From Mucilaginibacter gilvus (GTDB lineage: Bacteria; Bacteroidota; Bacteroidia; Sphingobacteriales; Sphingobacteriaceae), in assembly GCF_004054195.1 (NCBI RefSeq), contig NZ_SBIW01000012.1, forward strand, positions 394,828 to 458,827: DNA of 64,000 bases. Direction: 5' to 3'. This document shows positions 36,267-43,856 of this stretch, piece after piece (position 1 is the first letter of the stretch; every line of letters starts with the position of its first letter). A program made the position numbers and the translations under genes. The notes beneath the pieces are model-generated. The model was given only the letters and a program-made list of their open reading frames with translations, was not told where the DNA came from and made no database searches.

Positions 36267-37220
36267 TTGAACAAACCTTTAGCAGTGAAGTATTTTTTTG
36301 AGCATTACTTATTTTTCGATGCTGTCTCAGCGGGCCAGATTGCAGCGTCGGTTTTAGCTGCTATTATATCTATTGTAGCGCTTAATAAGGATTTTCGATC
36401 AAAAACTTTAGCACTTCAAAAAGAAGCAAGGATGATTAGGCTTGTGATCTTATTCGTAACCGGCCTATCTATTTTAAATGCGTTTATTTCTTCTTATTCT
36501 TCTCATGAAGACAAATGGGAATTAAAGAACCAATTGAACAAACTACGTGGCGATAACAAATTATTACAGGAAAATCTTACTAAATCCCAATTAGCTCTAC
36601 AAAAGAGTTTAGACGACAAGGCAGCAGGAATCACAGCCAGTCAAGTAAATTCGTCAAAAAGACTTCTTGAAAGCGCAGATGTGTTGAGAGATATCGTGGG
36701 AGGTACTGATGAAATACCTGCTTTTCAATTTGCAATCAGTTCGGTGACAAAAATGGGCGCCATACTCAATAATAATTCGACAAGCCCTGTGTATAATTTA
36801 AACGTTACTATTGTAAATACAGATAAGTTAAGCGGTTGCAAATTGATCAAGGCTAAATTCGGAAATGCCTATAACAAATCTTGCTTTGATACAGTTGCAA
36901 GAGACTTCGGTGTAATCCCAATTATAATGTCGAAAGGCGCTTTCTCTATGGAACTTCCTGCGCGACAATACTCAGATGAGGTCGGCCATTACGTTGTTTT
37001 TCTAATGTATAAAAATAGGCGGTACAGGCTTGAAAATATTGTCAAAATTATAGATCATAATATTCGCCAAGCCTCGCGTGTAATTGAATTCGACAATAAT
37101 TATAAAGATTTAAAGGCACGCATTGTTAAGCAACCGAGGGGATATGATTTACCAACTGTTAACTGGAAAAATGAATTTCCGATTAAATTAAATCGGCCAG
37201 TGTTTGGAATAGAATTTTAA
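36267..37220 (+). CDS. Membrane protein with coiled coil, unknown function
   Basis: A 317-residue protein. Two membrane helices lie near residues 17-42 (AVSAGQIAASVLAAIISIVA) and 57-75 (RLVILFVTGLSILNAFIS). A coiled coil follows (about 82-118, LKNQLNKLRGDNKLLQENL), then a beta-rich soluble domain from about 155 with NNSTSPVYNLNVTIVNTDK. The gene is AT-rich, unlike the secreted proteins beside it, and may be acquired. Family not recognised. The first frame begins just after a family III repeat. Confidence 0.65.
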   Translation: MNKPLAVKYFFEHYLFFDAVSAGQIAASVLAAIISIVALNKDFRSKTLALQKEARMIRLVILFVTGLSILNAFISSYSSHEDKWELKNQLNKLRGDNKLLQENLTKSQLALQKSLDDKAAGITASQVNSSKRLLESADVLRDIVGGTDEIPAFQFAISSVTKMGAILNNNSTSPVYNLNVTIVNTDKLSGCKLIKAKFGNAYNKSCFDTVARDFGVIPIIMSKGAFSMELPARQYSDEVGHYVVFLMYKNRRYRLENIVKIIDHNIRQASRVIEFDNNYKDLKARIVKQPRGYDLPTVNWKNEFPIKLNRPVFGIEF

Positions 37221-37284
37221 ACCCCTTAACTGATCGACATCCCTAATCAAACCTAAATGAATTATTCTCCGCCTTAATAAATCC

Positions 37285-37440
37285 CTCACTGGTCGAAGTT
37301 TATAACTTCGACCTAAAATGCGTTAAGCTTCCAGCTTAACACCCCTAAGCCCGATAGCAGCGTAAAGCCCGGACGAAGGAGGACTTGCAGCGAATAGCGG
37401 GGCAGAACCTAACCTAAGTACTGCTGCCCCTGCTTTTCTA
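37285..37440 (+). repeat. Repeat family II fragment followed by family I copy E
   Basis: Family II at 37285-37340: CACTGGTCGAAGTTTATAAC, CTTCGACCTA, then the inverted GTTAAGCT/AGCTTAAC. Family I copy E at 37341-37440: CCCGATAGCAGCGTAAAGCC, GACTTGCAGCGAATAGCGGG, CCCCTGCTTTTCTAAA. A further family II piece, GGAAACTTCGACCAGTAGGG, is found at about 17161-17180. Confidence 0.7.
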
Positions 37441-37584
37441 AACAATAGCACACACAAACATAAAAACCTTGCACGCGCCCTTCGACAGGCTCGGGGTGAC
37501 AACCGCACCTATCCACAAAGTGGGAAATAAAATTCATCTTCAACCTTCCCCAATTAAGCCCGGGGTGTGCTCCACGGCAGTATT

Positions 37585-37816
37585 AAGGTGTTCCAATTAT
37601 TTTTTGCTCTTTTTGCATTTTTAATAATTTACTGATAATGAATGTATTATGAATTTACCTAAATAGTTAAGGTGTTCCAAAGTGTTTTTAGAAAAAAATG
37701 TAAAGTGTTGATAATCAAAATGCATGGTGTTCCAAAGTGTTCCACAAAAAACTGTAAAGCGTTGGTATACAATACTGTTTTAAAAATAGGTGTTCCGCTT
37801 TCAAAGTGGAACACTT
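37585..37816 (+). repeat. Cluster of GGTGTTCCAAAGTGTT repeats
   Basis: GGTGTTCCA cores occur at 37587, 37671 and 37726, and GGTGTTCCG at 37789. Further AGTGTT half-sites lie at 37681 and 37736. An inverted copy, AGTGGAACACTT, lies at 37805-37816. The stretch 37671-37725 (55 bp) and 37726-37788 (63 bp) are two related tandem units, both continuing with TGTAAAGyGTTG. The cluster is AT-rich and has no ORF of note. It looks like an array of binding sites or a replication/recombination relic, but the function is unknown. Confidence 0.65.
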
Positions 37817-37958
37817 ACAGCCCCAAAACTTAGTCCTCCGGCCGCTCCTTAGGGTTCGCCATGCGGACAATTCACCCGGCTTGGTGCTATTCAGGCTGAT
37901 GGTTACTATGTGTTTTATGTTGTGATGCTTTGTATTGGGTCCACATCATAAGAATTAC

Positions 37959-38002
37959 GCCCTTAGAGAGACTCGAACTCTCAAGAGGAAATTCTTAACA
38001 GG
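37959..38002 (-). pseudogene. 3' fragment of a tRNA-Leu gene
   Basis: About 44 bases match the 3' half of the complete tRNA-Leu(CAG) at 38255-38338, including AGAGAGACTCGAACTCTCAA (the T-arm on the minus strand). The 5' half is absent. Partial tRNA 3' ends are usual footprints of integration events at tRNA genes. Confidence 0.75.
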
Positions 38003-38018
38003 AAAGTAATTTGAATTG

Positions 38019-38102
38019 TGCCCAGAACGAGATTCGAACTCGTACATCCTTGCGAATGCCACCCCCTCAAGATGGTGCGTCTACCAATTTCGCCACCTGG
38101 GC
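38019..38102 (-). tRNA. tRNA-Leu (anticodon GAG)
   Basis: The minus strand folds as an 84-nt tRNA with a class II long variable arm. The acceptor is GCCCAGG with UCUGGGC and discriminator A; the D-arm is GGCGAAATTGGTAGACGC; the anticodon loop TTGAGGG gives GAG; the T-arm ends GAGTTCGAATCTC. It decodes CUU/CUC. Confidence 0.95.
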
Positions 38103-38254
38103 ATTAAAAGAAAGATTTGAGCTGTGAGATTTTAGATATGAGACAAACTCAGGATTGAGTGCTGTTCCTTAACAAGATCCAGTGGTATATTAAATGTAAG
38201 AAATGAGTTATTTCAAATCTCACATCTAATATCTCAAATCTAATAAAATGGATG

Positions 38255-38338
38255 TGCCCGAAGAGAGACTCGAACTCTCAAGAGACAATTCTCAACGGCT
38301 TCTGAGACCGCAACGTTTACCAATTTCGCCATCCGGGC
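38255..38338 (-). tRNA. tRNA-Leu (anticodon CAG)
   Basis: An 84-nt class II tRNA on the minus strand: acceptor GCCCGGA with UUCGGGC, D-arm GGCGAAATTGGTAAACG, anticodon loop CTCAGAA (CAG), T-arm GAGAGTTCGAGTCTCTC. It decodes CUG and lies 153 bp from the GAG tRNA. Confidence 0.94.
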
Positions 38339-38505
38339 AATAGAACGATTTTTCCTTTAACGTTTGCTGGCTTGCGGCCATACACCCATTGCGGGCTGCA
38401 AATATAACCGTTTACCCCATCCAAATAAAAATAAATGCAAAATAAGCTGCGTTTTGCAAATACGATGGTAAAACTTACCTTCGGTGTAACCAATTATTAC
38501 ACTTC

Positions 38506-38943
38506 ATGATCAAAAAAACATGTATAGCGCTGCTGTTTACTATGGTATGTGCGCTTACCGCATCAGCACAAAAAGCCGACGCTATTTTAGGCAAATGGAT
38601 AAACCCAAGCGGCGAAGGCCAGGTGCTTATTTTTAAAAAAGGGAATAAATACTTCGGCAAATTGGCCTGGATGAAAGAGCCTAATGATGCCAGCGGCAAC
38701 CCCAAACTGGATGCCCTGAACCCGGATAAGGCTTTGCAGTCGCGCCCTAAATTGGGGATAGAGTTATTAAAGAACTTCACCTTTGATGGCGACGACGTTT
38801 ATGAGGACGGCACCATCTACGACCCGAAATCCGGTAAAACTTATAGCTGCAAAATGACGCTGAAGGGCGATATTTTGAAAATTCGTGGCTATATTGGCAT
38901 TTCGTTATTTGGACGAAGCGAAAATTGGGCACGTGTAAAATGA
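38506..38943 (+). CDS. DUF2147 family secreted protein
   Basis: A 145-residue protein with a signal peptide (ending ASAQ) and the DUF2147 domain: ILGKWINPSGEGQVLIFK, GKLAWMKEPNDASG, then LLKNFTFDGDDVYEDGTIYD and GYIGISLFGRSENWARV. Members are small periplasmic or outer-membrane-linked beta-barrel proteins of unknown role. The stop overlaps the start of the next gene, so the two are translationally coupled. Confidence 0.92.
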   Translation: MIKKTCIALLFTMVCALTASAQKADAILGKWINPSGEGQVLIFKKGNKYFGKLAWMKEPNDASGNPKLDALNPDKALQSRPKLGIELLKNFTFDGDDVYEDGTIYDPKSGKTYSCKMTLKGDILKIRGYIGISLFGRSENWARVK

Positions 38944-39965
38944 AACTAAAAACTATCCTCTGCGCCGCATTGCCGGCATTGCTGTTTATCAACACAAATT
39001 TAAAAGCGCAAACCATTAACCTGGTACACCAGGGTGCCCGCGTGAGCATGCGTGGTTTATCCGTGGTGGACGATAACACTGCTTGGGTAAGTGGCAGCGG
39101 CGGCAACGTAGGCATCAGTAACGATGGCGGCAAAACATGGGCTTTTCAGCAGCTTAAAGGTTATGAGAAACTCGATTTTAGGGATATCGAAGCTTTTTCG
39201 GATAAAGATGCCGTGATCATGAGTTCGGGCACGCCGGCTGTGATACTAAAAACTACAGATGGTGGTGCCACATGGCAGGAAAAATACCGCAAAACCGATA
39301 GCCTATACTTTTTAGATGCCATGGATTTTGCCGATAAGAAGCACGGCTACATTATGGGCGACCCGATAAAAGACAAATTTTTACTGCTGGAAACAAAAGA
39401 TGGTGGCAACAGCTGGAAAGAACTGATCAATGCCCCTTCCGCTTTAAAAGGCGAAGCAGCGTTTGCTGCAAGCGGCACCTGTCTGCGGGTTGATAAAAAA
39501 GGCATCGCCATTGTCACCGGCGGGGCACATAGCCGCCTACTTACCTTTAATTTCAAGGGCCGCAATATTTGGCAGGCCCGGGATCTTAATATTTTACACG
39601 GACAGCAAAGCCAAGGTGCCTTTTCTATTGCTAATGGAAGCAACAAAGTGATAGTAGGCGGCGATTATGCTAAACCTGCACGAACAGATTCGGTAGCGGA
39701 ATATTTGCCCCGTAAGAACGCTACAGCAGCCAACGCTGCGATACTTTCTGATACCAATCCGGTGGGGTTTCAGTCGTCTGTTGAATACATAAAAGATGAT
39801 ACTTTTATTTCCACAGGCACCCCGGGAAGCTGCATAAGTACCGATGGCGGTAAAATATGGGCTAAAATTGACGACAAAAGTTACAACGTTTGCCGCAAAG
39901 CAAAGAAGGGTAACCTCATTTTATTTGCAGGCGACAGGGGTAAAATAGGAATTTACACCCCTTAA
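38940..39965 (+). CDS. YCF48/BNR-repeat beta-propeller protein
   Basis: About 341 residues from MKLKTILCAALPALLF, the ATG at 38940 overlapping the DUF2147 stop. After the signal peptide (ending LKAQ) it has repeats of the sialidase/YCF48 kind: SNDGGKTWAFQQL, KTTDGGATWQEKY, ETKDGGNSWKELI and STDGGKIWAKID, each an Asp-box-like SxDGGxxW. The propeller is probably secreted. The family often accompanies photosystem assembly or oxidoreductase genes, but no such neighbour is seen here. Confidence 0.85.
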   Translation: MKLKTILCAALPALLFINTNLKAQTINLVHQGARVSMRGLSVVDDNTAWVSGSGGNVGISNDGGKTWAFQQLKGYEKLDFRDIEAFSDKDAVIMSSGTPAVILKTTDGGATWQEKYRKTDSLYFLDAMDFADKKHGYIMGDPIKDKFLLLETKDGGNSWKELINAPSALKGEAAFAASGTCLRVDKKGIAIVTGGAHSRLLTFNFKGRNIWQARDLNILHGQQSQGAFSIANGSNKVIVGGDYAKPARTDSVAEYLPRKNATAANAAILSDTNPVGFQSSVEYIKDDTFISTGTPGSCISTDGGKIWAKIDDKSYNVCRKAKKGNLILFAGDRGKIGIYTP

Positions 39966-40097
39966 ATACTGATAATGAAAGCCTTATTTTTTACTTCAAA
40001 ATAATTTTAAAATAGACTTGCAGGCAATGTATAATCGGCGTATATTTGCACCACTTAAAACGGAAACGCTTACAGTAGTGAAACAAGTTGAAAAGAT

Positions 40098-40170
40098 GAT
40101 TCCGTAGCTCAGCTGGTAGAGCATAACACTTTTAATGTTGGGGTCCTGGGTTCGAATCCCAGCGGGATCA
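40098..40170 (+). tRNA. tRNA-Lys (anticodon TTT)
   Basis: A 73-nt tRNA with acceptor GATTCCG / CGGGATC and discriminator A, D-arm GCTCAGCTGGTAGAGC, anticodon loop CTTTTAA (TTT) and T-arm CTGGGTTCGAATCCCAG. It is the last chromosomal gene before the integrase, and its 3' end is the natural candidate for the attachment site of the island. Confidence 0.97.
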
Positions 40171-40216
40171 CAGAGCAAACATAAAGTACCAGGGTTTGCA
40201 TTCGTTTTTTGGCGTA

Positions 40217-40245
40217 AGAGCCCCTTGAAAAAGGGGCTCTTTTTG
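40217..40245 (+). terminator. Terminator after tRNA-Lys
   Basis: AGAGCCCCTT and AAGGGGCTCT around a GAAA loop, followed by TTTTG. It probably ends the tRNA-Lys transcript. Confidence 0.88.
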
Positions 40246-40348
40246 TTTAAACGCGGTTTTTGAGTTAAAAACCAACTTTATTCAAATCCATTCCTCCGCT
40301 TTTTTCAAAAATTTCAATGCAAGTTAGTTCAATCTAATTCAAAGTAAT

Positions 40349-40396
40349 CGGTAACCTATTCGGTAACCTATACCTTTTTCCGAAATTAGGTTACCG
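40349..40396. promoter_or_regulatory. Repeated CGGTAACCTA sites before the integrase
   Basis: Two direct copies of CGGTAACCTA (40349-40358, 40361-40370) and one inverted copy (40387-40396) lie 77-124 bp before the integrase start. Such arrays suit recombinase arm sites or operators for integrase control. The function is inferred. Confidence 0.5.
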
Positions 40397-40472
40397 AATT
40401 TATTCTGGTCTATTGTATCAGTTTGATTTTCAGTTTAAAAACGTATGGTTTCATTTTTTAAACAAAAATCTC

Positions 40473-41717
40473 ATGAAAGTAAATGAAGATCTATCAATTT
40501 TATTTTGGCTGAATCGCCAAAAGGCTTCCAAAGACGGACAGGTACCTATTTGGGTTAGAATTACCGTTAACGGTAACCGTGACGGTTTTTCATCCGGGAA
40601 AAAAATACATCCTGATGCATGGGATGAAAAGGCTGCTATAGCTGGTATGAACTGTCCAGACTATAAACTTATTAATAGCTATGTAGCTAAAACCAGGGTG
40701 GAATTAGAAAGGCATTATAATCAGATTGTGGCTGTTAATAAGAAAGTAACTGCCGCTATGGTTAAAGATGCGTATATGCCTAAACAGGTTTTGCAAAAAT
40801 CGTTAATGCAGGCTTTTAAGCTTCACAATGACGAGTTTGCAGAGCGGGTTAGCAAAAGCAAAGGCACAAATGGCACTTTGGCGCGATATGAGCGCTTAAA
40901 GGACAAAGTACAGGACTTCCTTAGAAAAAAATGCAAGCTGGCGGATATGTCCTTAGAAGACATCGAAATGGCTTTTGCAGTTAATTTCTTTCATTATCTC
41001 ACAATGGAAAACATAGGTGATAACACCGCTATGAAATATGTCAAAACCTTAAAGCAGATTATAGATCGTGCCATTGATGAAGGTTGGATTAAACATAACA
41101 CTATATCGGGCTTTAAATGCACCTATAAAGATCCTGATAGAGAAACGCTTGAGATGCACGAGTTAGTTGGAATGTATGAAAAGGAAATTTCAGTAGAACG
41201 TTTAGCAGAGGTACGGGATGTGTATGTGTTTTGTTGCTTTACGGGCTATGCCTATGAAACTGTTTACAATCTTGAACCGGCAAATATCTTCAAAGGCTTG
41301 GACGGTAAACTTTGGATTACGAAAGACCGTCAGAAAACAGGTGTTGAAGAAACTGTACCCTTGTTACCTATTGCCCTGGCAATTATTGAAAAATACAAAA
41401 ATCATCCTTATTGCGTAGGCGAAAACAAATTACTTCCCGTTAATAGTAACGTTCGGTACAATGCTTACATCAAAGAAGTAGCAACTATTTGTGGAATTAA
41501 AAAAGAACTTACCACGCACACGGCAAGACACACTTTCGCAACAACCGTTCTTCTTGAAAATGATGTACCAATAGAAACTGTAGGAAAGTTGTTAGGTCAC
41601 AAAGATTTACGGTCAACCCAAATATATGCGAAGATCACTAAGCGTAAAATTAGTAATAACATTAAAGTATTGGAAAGTAAGATTTTCAGTGAACATGGGT
41701 TATTAAAAGTATCATAG
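40473..41717 (+). CDS. Tyrosine recombinase / integrase
   Basis: About 414 residues from MKVNEDLSILFW; an ATG 20 codons upstream (40413) is less likely. The N-terminal part (about 1-90) is the arm-binding and core-binding SAM-like domain of Bacteroidetes integrases. The catalytic part has Lys in DRQKTGVEETV, HTARHTFA (His and Arg), GHKDLRSTQIYAKI (His and Tyr nucleophile). Box I reads FTGYAYETVYNL, without the usual Arg; many Bacteroidetes integrases share that trait. It should excise and integrate the island at tRNA-Lys. Confidence 0.93.
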   Translation: MKVNEDLSILFWLNRQKASKDGQVPIWVRITVNGNRDGFSSGKKIHPDAWDEKAAIAGMNCPDYKLINSYVAKTRVELERHYNQIVAVNKKVTAAMVKDAYMPKQVLQKSLMQAFKLHNDEFAERVSKSKGTNGTLARYERLKDKVQDFLRKKCKLADMSLEDIEMAFAVNFFHYLTMENIGDNTAMKYVKTLKQIIDRAIDEGWIKHNTISGFKCTYKDPDRETLEMHELVGMYEKEISVERLAEVRDVYVFCCFTGYAYETVYNLEPANIFKGLDGKLWITKDRQKTGVEETVPLLPIALAIIEKYKNHPYCVGENKLLPVNSNVRYNAYIKEVATICGIKKELTTHTARHTFATTVLLENDVPIETVGKLLGHKDLRSTQIYAKITKRKISNNIKVLESKIFSEHGLLKVS

Positions 41718-41722
41718 TATTC

Positions 41723-41753
41723 ATCTTGATATCACAAATTGTGATATCAAGAT
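41723..41753. promoter_or_regulatory. 31-bp perfect palindrome before the ORF6N gene
   Basis: Two 15-base arms (one reads ATCTTGATATCACAA) around a single A, ending 26 bp before the ORF6N ATG. A 26-base copy with one mismatch lies inside that gene at 41980-42005. It looks like an operator or a protein-binding site of the ORF6N protein; this is inference. Confidence 0.65.
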
Positions 41754-41779
41754 ATTTGTAAATTATAAAACTTAGTAAC

Positions 41780-42310
41780 ATGGAAAAATCACCTATAATA
41801 CCGGATGAGGTTATGATGAACCAAATCTATTATGTGAGAGGTCAAAAAGTAATGCTGGACAAAGAACTTGCTGAATTGTATAAAGTAACTACCGGGATTT
41901 TAAATCAGGCTGTATCAAGAAATATTAAACGGTTTCCTCCTGACTTTATGTTTCAACTTACAGATCAGGAATGGTCAAACTTGAAATCACAAATTGTGAT
42001 ATCAAATTGGGGCGGGCGCAGAAGCTTACCGTACGTTTTCACGGAACAAGGGGTAGCAATGCTTTCAGGAATACTAAATAGCGACTTGGCAATAGCTGTC
42101 AACATTCAAATAATGCGCATATTTATTCGCATACGGCAAATGTTTATTGATAATACAGAATTAAGGTTAGAGGTAGAAAAAATAAAAGGAAAGTTAGATA
42201 ATCAAGATAAAAACATGGAAATTGTATTTCGTTATTTAGATGAACTAATTGAGGAGAAAAACAATCCAACTCCACGCAAAAGAATAGGCTTTAAAACAGA
42301 CGATTTATAA
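41780..42310 (+). CDS. ORF6N-domain protein
   Basis: A 176-residue protein with the ORF6N DNA-binding domain of phage and plasmid antirepressors: NQIYYVRGQKVMLDKELAELY, AVSRNIKRFPPDFMFQLT, then SNWGGRRSLPYVFTEQGVAMLS. A coiled coil follows (about 130-160). It probably regulates the mobile element. The codons for LKSQIVISN include the internal palindrome copy at 41980-42005. A terminator follows at 42341. Confidence 0.92.
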   Translation: MEKSPIIPDEVMMNQIYYVRGQKVMLDKELAELYKVTTGILNQAVSRNIKRFPPDFMFQLTDQEWSNLKSQIVISNWGGRRSLPYVFTEQGVAMLSGILNSDLAIAVNIQIMRIFIRIRQMFIDNTELRLEVEKIKGKLDNQDKNMEIVFRYLDELIEEKNNPTPRKRIGFKTDDL

Positions 42311-42340
42311 ATAATTTCATAGTGTCTAAAATTTAATATA

Positions 42341-42367
42341 AAACTCTCATCAATGATGAGAGTTTTT
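42341..42367 (+). terminator. Rho-independent terminator
   Basis: AAACTCTCAT and ATGAGAGTTT around a CAATG loop, followed by TTTTT. It ends the ORF6N transcript. Confidence 0.88.
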
Positions 42368-42827
42368 CGTGTCCTACATTAACCAATAATAAATAGTTGT
42401 CCATTGTTGATAGTGCAGCCTCATAGCACCTGCCATGAATCATTTGTAAATTGTAAAATAGACTTTCCAGAAAACTTGTTTTTTGGCGCATCACCGAAAT
42501 TTTGTCTTTGAAAAGCTTACGTATGAATCGAGACGCTTAATCTGCAAAGTATTTCAGGCAAAGTGTCTGGGTCAAATCAACACATGGCTTGCCTTGCTTC
42601 ATTTTAGAAATAACACTATTAATGCTTTGCTCTACTCCCAAAGTTTCCGGTGGCCTATATCAGAATTAGTAATATCTAAAAGCTTTTTATTTCGTCTCTT
42701 CCGCAGGACTTATAATGCAAAGTGTGGAAAAATAGGAATAACTAATTTTAATATTTATGTTTATTCATATTACGCTTTTGAAGAATGAACCTAATCCTGA
42801 AAATACCAGGTCACAAAGTATATTAAA
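42368..42827. other. Gene-free spacer before hamA
   Basis: About 460 bp of AT-rich DNA. A 101-codon frame from a TTG at 42483 has no family resemblance and no start context, so I do not call it. The spacer probably holds the hamA promoter. I see no repeat or hairpin of note. Confidence 0.4.
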
Positions 42828-43856
42828 ATGGCTTTCAACTCTAATAATATTCTAATTCAAAATATATCCGGGGCAGATCTTAGAACTTTTCATGTTGGTT
42901 TTGACTTCGGAAAATATCGCAATGAAGAATTTGCTGAAAAATTAATGGACACTATTGTGGACTTTGCTTTTGGTTTCCATACTGGAATATTAAAGCAATA
43001 CGACCGGAGAAAGCTAAAAGAAGCTGCAAAATCCATTTACAAAGTCAAGGGATTTAATGAGGTAAAGAAAATTTACCTTGATGATAACTCAGAGATTTTT
43101 GATTGTGAACTTAAAATAGAAGATAAATATCTGAAGCGAGGGGAATTTGGGGAAATGATTCTGCATTTAATATTAAGAGATAATTTCGAGAGCCTTCCGC
43201 TACTGTCAAAAATACATTTTAAAGATACTGATAGCGCCGTTGTTCACGGTTTCGACATTATTCACATTGGGACTGATCCAGGAAATCCAAATAAACAGAC
43301 GTTATTCTTAGGGGAATCTAAAGTTTATTCAAGAAAAGACAATAGGGCTGGAGAAAATGGTATTGATGATTTAATAGAAGATATTGAATTTCATTTTAAA
43401 AAGGACTTCTTATTGAGGGAAATTGCGTTGATCGGTAAAAAGAAAAATGCTTTCGATACAATAGATGACTACACGGATTTAAACACCAAAGAAGAGTACC
43501 AAGAATTTCTAAACAAGAAAAAACATTGGTTTGATATTTTCGAGGATGTTGAAAACGGCAATAAAAAATTGCAAGAGTTTTTCGATTCGGTTACAATCCC
43601 TCTCATCTGCACTTATCAATCAAAAATATTTGAAGGTGTAACGGATGAAACAAACCAAAGCTTTTTAGATGCTTATGCTGCAGAAGTACAGATTTTGAAA
43701 GCGAGGTTTGACGAAAAACTAAAAGGGTTTGGAATTGATTCGGGAGAACCAGTAAAAACCAATTTGAATATAATACTCATACTTTTCCCTATTCCAAGTA
43801 AGAAACAACTCATTAGTGCATTACATTTGAAACTTACAGCCCAGCAAAATGCCTGA
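42828..43856 (+). CDS. hamA: Hachiman defence protein HamA (DUF1837 nuclease)
   Basis: A 342-residue protein of the DUF1837 family. A PD-(D/E)xK-type site is visible: RGEFGEMIL (about 104-112), HGFDIIHI with Asp143, and LFLGESKVY with Glu163 and Lys165. The C-terminal half is helical and charged. In Hachiman, HamA is the effector nuclease, kept inactive by HamB until phage DNA is sensed. The stop overlaps the hamB start by 8 bp, the typical coupling of the pair. Confidence 0.9.
   Translation: MAFNSNNILIQNISGADLRTFHVGFDFGKYRNEEFAEKLMDTIVDFAFGFHTGILKQYDRRKLKEAAKSIYKVKGFNEVKKIYLDDNSEIFDCELKIEDKYLKRGEFGEMILHLILRDNFESLPLLSKIHFKDTDSAVVHGFDIIHIGTDPGNPNKQTLFLGESKVYSRKDNRAGENGIDDLIEDIEFHFKKDFLLREIALIGKKKNAFDTIDDYTDLNTKEEYQEFLNKKKHWFDIFEDVENGNKKLQEFFDSVTIPLICTYQSKIFEGVTDETNQSFLDAYAAEVQILKARFDEKLKGFGIDSGEPVKTNLNIILILFPIPSKKQLISALHLKLTAQQNA

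Noticed and set aside
37323..37508. Arg-rich 61-codon minus-strand frame
   Set aside because: It lies in dispersed repeat sequence and has no gene-like pattern.
37585..37816. CRISPR array
   Set aside because: Repeat units and spacers are irregular, the core is too short, and no cas gene is near.
39996..40178. 60-codon minus-strand frame
   Set aside because: It runs through the tRNA-Lys gene in the antisense direction, so it is a shadow.
42483..42788. 101-codon frame on the plus strand before hamA
   Set aside because: TTG start, no family resemblance, ends in a Tyr/Phe-rich stretch; most likely non-coding.
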